Shown here piece by piece: positions 1 through 5,554 of a stretch of 6,646 nucleotides of DNA. Numbering within the stretch: the first letter of the stretch is position 1; every line of letters begins with the position of its first letter. Both the position numbers and the translations under genes were made by a program. Source of the stretch: an uncultured Butyricicoccus sp. (GTDB lineage Bacteria > Bacillota > Clostridia > Oscillospirales > Butyricicoccaceae); contig UQVU01000101.1 of NCBI GenBank assembly GCA_900544475.1, positions 1-6,646 on the forward strand, read 5' to 3'. Below the pieces are notes generated by a model. The model ran no database searches. It worked only from the letters and a program-made list of their open reading frames with translations, and was not told the DNA's origin.

Positions 1-169
1 CGGTCTTGAGCGCCTTCTCTTCCAGACCGTCCAGCTCGGTGCCCTGACCGACGTTGCCGGAAACCGCGATGACCTCGCAGCCGTAGTGCTCCTTGAGCCA
101 CGGGATCAGTACCGAAGTATCCAGACCGCCGGAATATGCCAGAACAACCTTGTTATATTTCTTTTCCAT
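1..169 (-). CDS. argG: Argininosuccinate synthase, N-terminal part (cut by window edge)
   Basis: Argininosuccinate synthase joins citrulline and aspartate using ATP, the penultimate step of arginine synthesis, in the cytoplasm. Only the first 56 codons are present. The reverse-strand translation begins [19 protein letters not shown]. The AYSGGLDTS stretch at residues 11-19 is the ATP-pyrophosphatase P-loop (SGGxDTS) of this family, and it is followed by a [18 protein letters not shown] segment at residues 36-53 that fits Firmicute ArgG. The ATG at 169-167 is preceded by GAGGT (complement of about 178-182) at good spacing, and a near-consensus promoter lies further upstream. The gene reads away from pncB, with a spacer of almost 500 bases between their starts. 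The family is normally about 400 residues, so roughly 85% lies outside the window. Identification is firm; whether argH follows cannot be seen. Confidence 0.95.
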   Translation of the reverse strand, partial: MEKKYNKVVLAYSGGLDTSVLIPWLKEHYGCEVIAVSGNVGQGTELDGLEEKALKT

Positions 170-208
170 ATCGTTTGACCTCGCATTCGTCATTTTTTCG
201 ATGTCTTT

Positions 209-237
209 ATTATACTCCCCCATTGCGCATTTGGCAA
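209..237 (-). promoter_or_regulatory. Sigma-A promoter of argG
   Basis: On the minus strand, TTGCCA (complement of 232-237) and TATAAT (complement of 209-214) are separated by exactly 17 bases. The predicted transcript would start near 202, giving a leader of about 33 bases that contains the GAGGT ribosome binding site. Five of six -35 bases and all -10 bases match consensus. No T-box or other leader structure fits in so short a leader, so any control would be at initiation. Confidence 0.8.
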
Positions 238-264
238 GAAAAATTTATAATTATTTTGTTAAAT

Positions 265-276
265 GTATATTTATAC
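265..276. promoter_or_regulatory. AT-rich palindrome upstream of argG promoter, possible operator
   Basis: GTATATTTATAC is an inverted repeat (GTATA, two bases, TATAC) about 28 bases upstream of the argG -35 box, inside a very AT-rich block (about 238-300). ArgR/AhrC operators are AT-rich imperfect palindromes found near arginine synthesis genes. Against the remembered TNAATWWWWATTNA core this site has several mismatches, so an ArgR site is only a possibility. It could also be a simple A+T-rich upstream element. Confidence 0.2.
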
Positions 277-542
277 GTTTTGTGTATTTTCCTGCCTTTC
301 CGGTATGATATAAGGGAGCGTATTTTTCTTGCTATATTTAATAGGTAGGAATGCACGTTTTTTTCGCAGAATTTTTCCGCCGCCGTTTTTCCCTCATTAT
401 CAATGTTTCGTATAAATTCCGCACGCATTTCCCGGCCGCGGCCGCGTTTTCCCGCGCATCTTCCCCTGAATCCGAAGCCGCCGCACCCCTGCCGCCCTCC
501 CCTCTCTTTTGAAAATTCGACCCTTCTAACCGAAAGAAATAC

Positions 543-571
543 TTGCACTTTTGTCCCAAACGTACTATTAT
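543..571 (+). promoter_or_regulatory. Sigma-A promoter of pncB
   Basis: TTGCAC at 543-548 and TATTAT at 566-571 are separated by exactly 17 bases. The predicted transcription start is near 578, giving a leader of about 77 bases before the ATG at 655. The palindrome at 583-603 would lie at the very start of the transcript. This also argues against the alternative in-frame ATG at 586, which would leave almost no leader. Confidence 0.7.
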
Positions 572-582
572 ATGTTTAATAC

Positions 583-603
583 TGTGTGTCAAGACAGCAC
601 ACA
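583..603. promoter_or_regulatory. Palindrome at pncB transcription start, candidate repressor operator
   Basis: The perfect ten-base palindrome TGTCAAGACA at 587-596 is flanked outside by TGTG (583-586) and CACA (598-601), extending the dyad with a one-base offset. It lies just downstream of the predicted transcription start, a typical place for a blocking repressor. In Firmicutes, niacin salvage genes are often controlled by the niacin-responsive repressor NiaR (YrxA), so NiaR is the natural candidate. That assignment is inferred from gene context; I have not matched a consensus computationally. Confidence 0.45.
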
Positions 604-654
604 CGCTATGAATTTATCGCGTGCCATTCCGCACGCAAAGGGGCGTTTATCGCA

Positions 655-2094
655 ATGACCGAAAGAAATCTTACCATGCTGACGGACTTTTACGAGTTCA
701 CGATGGCAAATGGATATTTTGAAAAAGGAATGGGCAACCGCCGGGCGTATTTTGATATGTTCTTCCGTCGAGTTCCGGACGGCGGCGGCTACGCCATCAT
801 GGCCGGCGTGGAGCAGCTGATCTCCTACTTCAAAAATCTGCGCTTCACCGAGGAAGACATCGCGTACCTCCGCCGCCGCGGCTGTTTCTCCGAGGCGTTT
901 CTCGATTACCTGCGCAACTTCAAGTTCGAGTGCGACGTCTGGGCCGTGCCCGAGGGCACCCCGGTATTTCCGAGCGAGCCGCTCGTGACCGTTGCCGGTC
1001 CGATGATTCAGGCGCAGTTCGTCGAAACCATGGTTCTGCTGACCGTAAACCATCAGACCCTCATCGCCACCAAGGCCAACCGCATCACCCGCGCCGCTCA
1101 AGGCCGCACGGTGCTCGAGTTCGGCTCCCGCCGCGCACAGGGCTACGACGGCGCGATCTATGGTGCGCGCGCGACCTACATCGGCGGCTGTCAGGGCACG
1201 GCCTGCGTACTGGCCGACCGCGACCACGGCATCCCGGCCGGCGGCACGATGGCGCATTCGTGGGTGCAGATGTTCGACAGCGAGTACGAAGCCTTCAAGG
1301 CTTACGCGGACATCTATCCGGATAACTGCGTATTCCTTGTCGATACCTATAATGTGCTCAAATCCGGCGTACCGAACGCCATCCGCGTTGCCAAGGAAAT
1401 GGCCGAAAAGGGCATCCGCGCCAAGGGTATCCGTCTGGACTCCGGCGACATCGCGTACCTCTCGGTAGAGGCCCGCAAGATGCTCAACGACGCCGGTTTC
1501 TCGGATATGCAGATCATGGCGTCCAACTCGCTCGACGAGTATCTGGTGCGCGACCTCATCGTACAGGGCGCACAGATCGACTCCTTCGGCATCGGCGAGC
1601 GCCTGATCACCTCCAAGTCCGAACCGGTATTCGGCGGCGTCTACAAGCTGGCGGCGGTCGAGAACGAGGAAGGCGAGATCATCCCGAAGATCAAGGTCTC
1701 CGAGAACGTCGAGAAAATCACCACGCCGCACTTCAAGCAGGTCTACCGTCTGTTCGACAACAAGACCGGCAAGGCGCTGGGCGACGTGCTGACCATCCAC
1801 GATGAGGTCATCGACCCGGCTCTCCCCTACGTTCTGTTCCACCCCATCCATACGTGGAAGCAGCGCGTCGTGACCGACTACACCGTTCGTCCGCTGCGTC
1901 AGCAGATCTTCAAGAACGGCGAGTGCGTCTACCAGTCGCCCTCCATCAACGATATTCGCAACTACTGCATGCGTGAGGTGGACACCCTCTGGGACCAGAT
2001 CAAGCGTTTCGAGAACCCTCAGACCTACTTCGTAGACCTGTCCAAAAAGCTCTGGACCTGCAAGAACGAGCTTCTTGAGTCCTGCCGCATCTGA
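655..2094 (+). CDS. pncB: Nicotinate phosphoribosyltransferase
   Basis: This cytoplasmic enzyme converts nicotinate and PRPP, with ATP hydrolysis, to nicotinate mononucleotide, the entry step of the Preiss-Handler NAD salvage pathway. The protein is 479 residues, the normal family length. It starts MTERNLTMLTDFYEFTMANG, the usual N-terminus of the family. Visible signatures are EFGSRRAQG at 155-163 (substrate/PRPP region), GTMAHSW at 197-203 with H201 as the conserved histidine that is phosphorylated in this family, VDTYNVLKSG at 229-238, LDSGD at 261-265 in the phosphate-binding barrel, and IGERLITS at 313-320. The ATG at 655 was chosen because it matches family N-termini and has AAAGGGG at 637-643; the in-frame ATG at 586 would overlap the predicted transcription start. 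The gene is a single-gene unit with its own promoter and terminator. Confidence 0.96.
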   Translation: MTERNLTMLTDFYEFTMANGYFEKGMGNRRAYFDMFFRRVPDGGGYAIMAGVEQLISYFKNLRFTEEDIAYLRRRGCFSEAFLDYLRNFKFECDVWAVPEGTPVFPSEPLVTVAGPMIQAQFVETMVLLTVNHQTLIATKANRITRAAQGRTVLEFGSRRAQGYDGAIYGARATYIGGCQGTACVLADRDHGIPAGGTMAHSWVQMFDSEYEAFKAYADIYPDNCVFLVDTYNVLKSGVPNAIRVAKEMAEKGIRAKGIRLDSGDIAYLSVEARKMLNDAGFSDMQIMASNSLDEYLVRDLIVQGAQIDSFGIGERLITSKSEPVFGGVYKLAAVENEEGEIIPKIKVSENVEKITTPHFKQVYRLFDNKTGKALGDVLTIHDEVIDPALPYVLFHPIHTWKQRVVTDYTVRPLRQQIFKNGECVYQSPSINDIRNYCMREVDTLWDQIKRFENPQTYFVDLSKKLWTCKNELLESCRI

Positions 2095-2106
2095 TTTTAA
2101 CCTTTG

Positions 2107-2137
2107 CAGTGAGTCTTTACCGGCTCACTGTTTTTTT
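2107..2137 (+). terminator. Rho-independent terminator of pncB
   Basis: CAGTGAG at 2107-2113 pairs perfectly with CTCACTG at 2124-2130, with a ten-base loop, followed immediately by seven T at 2131-2137. It begins 13 bases after the pncB stop codon. Confidence 0.88.
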
Positions 2138-2353
2138 GCGTCTATCGCAAGATTTTATAAACGCCGCATGGCGGCTTCCCGTTTTTTGCCGCGGCTGCCC
2201 TGCGATTTCCGCCGAAAACTGCTACATTTTCGTGTCATTTTCCACCGCGATTTCGCAAGAAATTCATAGCAAACCTGCGAAGAAACGTGTATACTGTTAA
2301 TCGCAGTGAGGAAAAGCAGCTTCACTCATTTCACAAGCAAAAGGGGCAAAACC
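2138..2353. other. Spacer between pncB and the MFS gene, with small hairpins and promoter
   Basis: No gene is supported here. GCCGC at 2163-2167 and GCGGC at 2171-2175 form a tight hairpin followed a few bases later by six T at 2182-2187, possibly a weak second terminator. CGAAAA at 2213-2218 and TTTTCG at 2227-2232 form an inverted repeat. TCGCAAGA occurs at both 2145-2152 and 2253-2260. TTCGCA at 2252-2257 faces TGCGAA at 2276-2281 across the weak -35 position of the transporter promoter. Any of the repeats near 2213-2281 could be an operator, but none is a known motif to me. Confidence 0.4.
2267..2295 (+). promoter_or_regulatory. Probable promoter of the MFS transporter
   Basis: TATACT at 2290-2295 is a good -10 box. 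With a 17-base spacer the -35 position reads TAGCAA (2267-2272), a poor match, so the promoter may be weak or activator-dependent. The predicted start near 2302 leaves a leader of about 52 bases. The alternative in-frame GTG start at 2306 would be almost leaderless and has no ribosome binding site. Confidence 0.5.
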
Positions 2354-3535
2354 ATGAAAGCATTTCTGTCATCCATCAGCCGGAACAAACGCTATGTCGT
2401 TGCTGAGCTGTTTCTCGTTTATTTCGCGCACGGCCTCGGCTCTATCATGCTGGGCTCGGTACTGCCCGACCTTCGAGCCGCTTATTCGCTCGATTATCAG
2501 GTCGGCGGTGCACTGATTTCCTCGCAGTCGGTCGGCTACCTTCTCATCGGTCTGCTGTCCGGCGCGGCAGTCGTCAAATGGGGTCTCAAGCGCTCTTATC
2601 TTGTTTCCTACTATCTGTTTGCGGTCGGCTTCATCATGCTGCTCGTGACCGGCTCGCCGGTCCTGCTGCTCACCGCGATGTTCCTGACCGGCATTTCCAA
2701 GGGCGCTATCACCGACTACAACAACCGCGTCATGAGCGAATACGCAAACGGCAGCGCCACTCCGCTCAACATGCTGCACGCTTCCTTCGCCTTCGGTGCC
2801 TGCGTTGCGCCCCTCGCGGTTCTCGCCTGCCACAAGATTGCCGGCGACAACGGATGGCGTCTGGCACTTGAAATCGCGGTCGTGCTGCTGACCGCCGCGC
2901 TGATTTTCGGTCTTTTCATGAAGATGGACGAGGAAAAGCCGGCGCAGCAGACGCAGAAATCCGCGACTGACTACGGCTTTTTCCGCGAGCGGCTGTTCTG
3001 GTCCACCACGGCGCTGTGCTTCTTCTACGAGGCTGTCGAGGCGTCCATGATGGGCTGGCTGACCACGTTCTACATCGACTCCGGCGTACTCCGGGCGAGC
3101 GCGGCGCAGGTCGTTACCTCCCTTCTCTGGATTTCCCTGCTCATCGGCCGCTTCTCGTGCAGCGTTATCGCGGCGAAGTTCCGCCCGTGGCAGATGATCC
3201 GCGTCATGTGCTTCGGCATCGCGGCCTTCCTGCTGCTGCTCGTTCTCGGCACAAACCTGCCGGTTCTGATTATCGCGACCATCGGTCTCGGCCTATGTAT
3301 GTCCGGCATGTACGGCACAACGGTTTCGAACGCCGGCGACCTGTTCTCGCGCTATCCGGCGTCCATGGGCATTTATGTCACGCTGAACGGTCTGGGGGCT
3401 GCTCTCGCGCCCGCGGCCATCGGCGTGGCGGCGAACCACGGCGGTATCCGTATCGGCTTCGCCCTGCTGCTCATCGCGGCGGTATGCCTCGTACTCTCCG
3501 CTCTCTGGAACGCGAGATACTTCAAAAAACGCTAA
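2354..3535 (+). CDS. Major facilitator superfamily transporter, FucP-like
   Basis: This is a 393-residue inner-membrane carrier with about twelve predicted helices in two six-helix halves. The halves are separated by a charged, Gln-rich cytoplasmic loop at about 188-213 (MDEEKPAQQTQKS). The segment from D121 through PLNMLHASFAFGACVAP (137-153) has the pattern D..N, then LN.LH..F..GA...P. That pattern is typical of the fucose-permease-like branch of the superfamily, whose members carry sugars or other small solutes. A second-half GRF signature lies at 265-267 after helix 8. The substrate cannot be read from the sequence. The ATG at 2354 is preceded by AAGGGG at 2341-2346 with seven bases of spacing. 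The gene sits alone between two terminators. Proximity to pncB might hint at a niacin-related substrate, but there is no shared transcript or operator, so I do not claim it. Confidence 0.88.
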   Translation: MKAFLSSISRNKRYVVAELFLVYFAHGLGSIMLGSVLPDLRAAYSLDYQVGGALISSQSVGYLLIGLLSGAAVVKWGLKRSYLVSYYLFAVGFIMLLVTGSPVLLLTAMFLTGISKGAITDYNNRVMSEYANGSATPLNMLHASFAFGACVAPLAVLACHKIAGDNGWRLALEIAVVLLTAALIFGLFMKMDEEKPAQQTQKSATDYGFFRERLFWSTTALCFFYEAVEASMMGWLTTFYIDSGVLRASAAQVVTSLLWISLLIGRFSCSVIAAKFRPWQMIRVMCFGIAAFLLLLVLGTNLPVLIIATIGLGLCMSGMYGTTVSNAGDLFSRYPASMGIYVTLNGLGAALAPAAIGVAANHGGIRIGFALLLIAAVCLVLSALWNARYFKKR

Positions 3536-3553
3536 AACCTCTTCTCTTCTTAA

Positions 3554-3591
3554 TCCCGGCGCAGCACCCTTTCCGCTGCGCCGGGACTTTT
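3554..3591 (+). terminator. Strong rho-independent terminator after the MFS gene
   Basis: TCCCGGCGCAGC at 3554-3565 pairs over all twelve bases with GCTGCGCCGGGA at 3575-3586, leaving a nine-base loop. A short T-run follows at 3588-3591. The stem is very GC-rich, which compensates for the short T-tract. Confidence 0.85.
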
Positions 3592-3624
3592 CGTTCTCTG
3601 AACACTCATAAATTTCATAGCCAG

Positions 3625-3653
3625 TTGACGACACCTGCTCAGTATGGTATAAT
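3625..3653 (+). promoter_or_regulatory. Strong sigma-A promoter of the DUF134-NifX gene
   Basis: TTGACG at 3625-3630 and a perfect TATAAT at 3648-3653 are separated by exactly 17 bases. TGG directly before the -10 box adds an extended -10 element. Transcription should start near 3660, giving a leader of only about 29 bases with room for little beyond the ribosome binding site. It is one of the best promoters in the window. Confidence 0.88.
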
Positions 3654-3688
3654 AATTATCGACATATGACGGAAATGGAGTGACAGCA

Positions 3689-4456
3689 ATGGCAAGGCCC
3701 TGCCGATGGCGGCGCATCTGCGATGAGCCCATGTACCGCCGGTTCACGCCCGATGGTATTCCTGCGGTACAGAATGTTGAGCTAATGTTTGACGAATACG
3801 AAGCAATCCGCCTGATCGACCTTATGAAATACACACACGCGCAGTGCGCCGCTCAGATGGATATTTCGCGCACCACCGTGACTGAAATCTACGAGTCTGC
3901 ACGCGCGAAAATTGCGGACAGTCTGATAAACGGCAAAACGCTCATCATTACCGGCGGCCATTATCGTCTTTGCGGTGATGTCGCTCCGTGCTGTCCACAC
4001 TGTTCCCGCCGCACAGTATCGTCACAGCAAATCATCAGAAGCAAAGGAGAAAACATAATGAGAATCGCAGCAACATTTGAAAACGGCCAGATTTTTCAGC
4101 ATTTCGGCCATACAGCGCAGTTCAAGCTGTATGACGTCGAAAACGGAGAAATCCGCAGCAGCGAAGTCGTTAACACGAACGGAGCCGGTCACGGCGCACT
4201 TGCCGGCTTCCTGAGCGCACACCATGTCGATACGCTCATCTGCGGCGGCATCGGAGGCGGTGCGCAGAACGCACTCGCGCAGGCAGGAATCCAGCTATAC
4301 GGCGGCGTTTCGGGCAGTGCAGACGAAGCGGTGCAGGCGCTTCTCACCGGCGCTCTTTCCTTCGACCCCAACGTTCACTGCAACCACCACGAGCACAGCG
4401 AAGGCCATACCTGTGGCAGCCATGGCTGTGGCGAACATCATTGCGAAAATCATTAA
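3689..4456 (+). CDS. DUF134 DNA-binding domain fused to NifX-like metallocluster-binding domain
   Basis: The protein is 255 residues with two recognisable domains. Residues 1-95 (MARPCRWRRICDEP, then FDEYEAIRLIDL at 34-45 and ISRTTVTEIYESARAKIADSLINGK at 59-83) match DUF134, a predicted helix-turn-helix DNA-binding family resembling sigma-70 region 4. A cysteine cluster follows at C95, C101, C102 and C105. Residues 124-225 (MRIAATFENGQIFQHFGH onward, with CGGIGGGAQNAL at 185-196) are a NifX/NifB-C-type domain, a family that carries Fe-S or FeMo cofactor precursors but is also common in non-diazotrophs. Residues 230-255 are a metal-binding-looking tail with nine His and four Cys. DUF134 and NifX-like proteins are often separate neighbours; here they form one frame. 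The ATG at 3689 is chosen over GTG at 3680 because GGAG at 3677-3680 serves it and because MARPxxWRR is the family start. The role is inferred to be metal- or cluster-responsive regulation. No nitrogenase genes are nearby. Confidence 0.88.
   Translation: MARPCRWRRICDEPMYRRFTPDGIPAVQNVELMFDEYEAIRLIDLMKYTHAQCAAQMDISRTTVTEIYESARAKIADSLINGKTLIITGGHYRLCGDVAPCCPHCSRRTVSSQQIIRSKGENIMRIAATFENGQIFQHFGHTAQFKLYDVENGEIRSSEVVNTNGAGHGALAGFLSAHHVDTLICGGIGGGAQNALAQAGIQLYGGVSGSADEAVQALLTGALSFDPNVHCNHHEHSEGHTCGSHGCGEHHCENH
4043..4060 (+). promoter_or_regulatory. Internal ribosome binding site and ATG at the DUF134/NifX junction
   Basis: Within the fused frame, AAAGGAGA at 4043-4050 stands eight bases before the in-frame ATG at 4058-4060, counted from AGGAG. 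This is a better site than the one serving the upstream start. The ATG is codon 124 and encodes exactly the conserved first residues of a stand-alone NifX-like protein (MRIAATFENGQ). A free 132-residue product spanning 4058-4456 is therefore likely to be made as well as, or instead of, the fusion. The DUF134 linker at 106-123 (SRRTVSSQQIIRSKGENI) looks like a read-through of a former intergenic gap. Confidence 0.65.
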
Positions 4457-4463
4457 GAACCGC

Positions 4464-4498
4464 AACACGGCACCCCCCTTTCGAGAGTGCCGTGTTTT
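4464..4498 (+). terminator. Rho-independent terminator after the DUF134-NifX gene
   Basis: AACACGGCAC at 4464-4473 pairs over ten bases with GTGCCGTGTT at 4487-4496, and T-rich sequence runs to 4498. It starts seven bases after the stop codon. The opposite-strand gene ends at 4553, so the hairpin lies between convergent genes. Read from the minus strand there is no real T-run, so it probably ends mainly plus-strand transcripts. Confidence 0.85.
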
Positions 4499-4552
4499 CT
4501 TATGGAAATACCGTATAATTGGACAAGAGCGATTTCATTGTGCGGTGTTGCC

Positions 4553-5044
4553 CTATAACATATTGACGACCCCGAGCACGCCGTGGGACGCGATGAGCAT
4601 GATAATACCGGCCGTGATAACGCCGCAGAAAATCGACAGCAGCGCCCGCGTCTTGGGCATTTTGAGCAGCGTCGCAATCAGTGCGCCCGACCACGCGCCG
4701 GTGCCCGGAAGCGGGACAGCCACGAAGAGATACAGACCCAGGCGGGCGTATTTCGTGACCTCACTGCTCTTGCTGAGCAGCTTTTTCTTATAGGCCGCGG
4801 CGAATTTCTTGAACGGCGGCAGGGTTTCCGCCCACTCGAGCAGCTTTTCGCCGAACACGAGCAGCAGCGGGATGGGCAGCATATTGCCGAGTATCGCCAG
4901 CGGAAACAGCGTCGTCCATGGGATACCGGCGGCCGCGCCGAGCGGTACGGCTCCGCGCAGCTCTACGAGCGGCACCATAGAGATAATAAAAACGGCTGCC
5001 TCGCGCCCTGCTCCGAGCAGCCAGTCAAATAATGCAGAAAACAA
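4553..5044 (-). CDS. COG2426 / 'small multidrug export' family membrane protein
   Basis: This 163-residue integral membrane protein has the family hallmarks ISMVPLVELRGAVPLG at 21-36 and VAVPLPGTGAWSGALIA at 108-124. These are two Gly/Pro-containing re-entrant-like segments, characteristic of the PF06695 (COG2426) group. Hydrophobic stretches lie at about 14-30, 42-65, 102-127 and 134-160, with a basic amphipathic loop at 79-101 (KKFAAAYKKKLLSK). The length is normal. The 'multidrug export' name in databases rests on weak evidence, so the function should be considered unknown membrane transport. Translation starts at TTG (complement of 5042-5044), supported by AAGGAG (complement of 5053-5058) seven to eight bases upstream. 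No ATG occurs nearby in frame. The gene is transcribed divergently from padR and convergently with the DUF134-NifX gene. Confidence 0.88.
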   Translation of the reverse strand: MFSALFDWLLGAGREAAVFIISMVPLVELRGAVPLGAAAGIPWTTLFPLAILGNMLPIPLLLVFGEKLLEWAETLPPFKKFAAAYKKKLLSKSSEVTKYARLGLYLFVAVPLPGTGAWSGALIATLLKMPKTRALLSIFCGVITAGIIMLIASHGVLGVVNML

Positions 5045-5075
5045 ATATTCTACTCCTTTTTACGTGATTATTTTT

Positions 5076-5104
5076 ATTGTACCCGTTACGCACAGAAAAC
5101 GCAA
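5076..5104 (-). promoter_or_regulatory. Promoter of the COG2426 gene
   Basis: On the minus strand, TTGCGT (complement of 5099-5104) and TACAAT (complement of 5076-5081) are 17 bases apart. The predicted start near 5069 leaves about 25 bases before the TTG start codon, including its ribosome binding site. It is divergent from the padR promoter, whose -35 box begins about 40 bases away, so a PadR dimer bound between them could affect both. Confidence 0.65.
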
Positions 5105-5144
5105 GAGATAGCGCGATAAATTTTATGTGAATTTCCCCTCCGGT

Positions 5145-5173
5145 TTGACGCGGCGCTCCGCTTCGGGTATACT
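5145..5173 (+). promoter_or_regulatory. Promoter of the padR-HAAS operon
   Basis: TTGACG at 5145-5150 and TATACT at 5168-5173 are separated by 17 bases. The predicted start is near 5180, leaving about 24 bases before the ATG at 5204. PadR proteins usually repress their own promoter, but I could not find a clear PadR palindrome here. Confidence 0.8.
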
Positions 5174-5203
5174 GTAAGAAAAGGAGTCTGGAGGTGTGGT
5201 CGG

Positions 5204-5554
5204 ATGCTCGAAAAGAAGAACGCGCCTGTCGGCACGTGCAATCTGCTGCTTGTGCTCGGCATGCTTGAGGACGGAGAGCGCGCCGGGCACGAAATCATCA
5301 CCGCGCTTGAGCGCCAGTGCGACCGCACATTTTCCGGGCAGGAGGGCGCGATTTATCCTCTGCTGCATCAGCTTGAAGAGCGCGGCGACATCCGCTCCCG
5401 CGAGCGTACGGATGGCGGACGGCCGCGCCGTGTGTACCGTCTGACCCGTCAGGGCACGAAAACGCTCGCCCGCTGCCGCCGGGAGTGGGAGCGCTACCGG
5501 CTGAAATGCGGCAGTCTTGCGGCAGGAGGTGAAGCCTGTGCACGAAGAAAATGA
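5204..5554 (+). CDS. PadR family transcriptional repressor
   Basis: This is a 116-residue winged-helix repressor of the short PadR class (PadR-s2 type), which lacks the long C-terminal dimerisation domain and ends in a single helix. Visible features are TCNLLLVLGMLEDGERAGHEI at 11-31, SGQEGAIYPLLHQLEERGDI at 44-63 containing the recognition helix, and GGRPRRVYRLTRQGTKTL at 71-88 forming the wing. The C-terminal helix follows (RCRREWERYRL). The start at ATG 5204 has GGAGG at 5190-5194 upstream. The last 17 bases overlap the next gene, and such PadR-membrane protein pairs are common in Firmicutes. There PadR controls the operon and the partner carries a HAAS (permease prefix) domain. The inducer is unknown. 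Confidence 0.93.
   Translation: MLEKKNAPVGTCNLLLVLGMLEDGERAGHEIITALERQCDRTFSGQEGAIYPLLHQLEERGDIRSRERTDGGRPRRVYRLTRQGTKTLARCRREWERYRLKCGSLAAGGEACARRK

Larger units (their letters stand above)
170..654. other. Long intergenic spacer between divergent argG and pncB
   Basis: This 485-base spacer holds no coding sequence I can support. From the left it contains the argG ribosome binding site and promoter (about 170-237), a very AT-rich block (238-300), and a weak possible plus-strand promoter with TTGTGT at 280-285 and TATGAT at 304-309. A pyrimidine-rich plus-strand stretch follows from about 355 to 525, with a T-run at 358-364 and GC-rich CCGGCCGCGGCCGCG near 433. The right end holds the pncB promoter and a palindrome. 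Open frames on the minus strand here are low-complexity, Arg/Lys/Gly-rich and lack a good ribosome binding site, so I do not call them genes. No known riboswitch or T-box core was seen. Confidence 0.6.

Noticed and set aside
210..604. Two overlapping minus-strand open frames in the argG-pncB spacer
   Set aside because: They are low-complexity Arg/Lys/Gly-rich translations across promoter DNA, without a convincing ribosome binding site or family similarity, and they would overlap the argG promoter.
170..654. T-box or riboswitch controlling argG or pncB
   Set aside because: The argG leader is only about 33 bases and the pncB leader about 77 bases. No T-box core or known aptamer signature was seen.
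529..669. Direct repeat ACCGAAAGAAAT at 529-540 and 658-669
   Set aside because: One copy is inside the pncB coding sequence (codons 2-5), dictated by the conserved TERN start. No further copies were seen, so chance is the simplest explanation.
589..1851. Long minus-strand open frame of 420 codons opposite pncB
   Set aside because: It is the antisense shadow of pncB, produced by GC-rich third positions. The composition is unnatural and no domain is recognisable.
3689..4456. Part of a nitrogen fixation cluster because of the NifX-like domain
   Set aside because: No nifHDK, nifB, nifE/N or other nitrogenase gene is present, and NifX-like domains with DUF134 are common in organisms that do not fix nitrogen.
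4514..4519. TATAAT between the convergent genes as a promoter
   Set aside because: No -35 box lies at proper distance, it falls just after a terminator, and no gene follows on the plus strand.
4224..4793. Plus-strand frame of 189 codons running past the DUF134-NifX gene
   Set aside because: It crosses a strong terminator and overlaps two well-supported genes in other frames. The translation has no recognisable domain.
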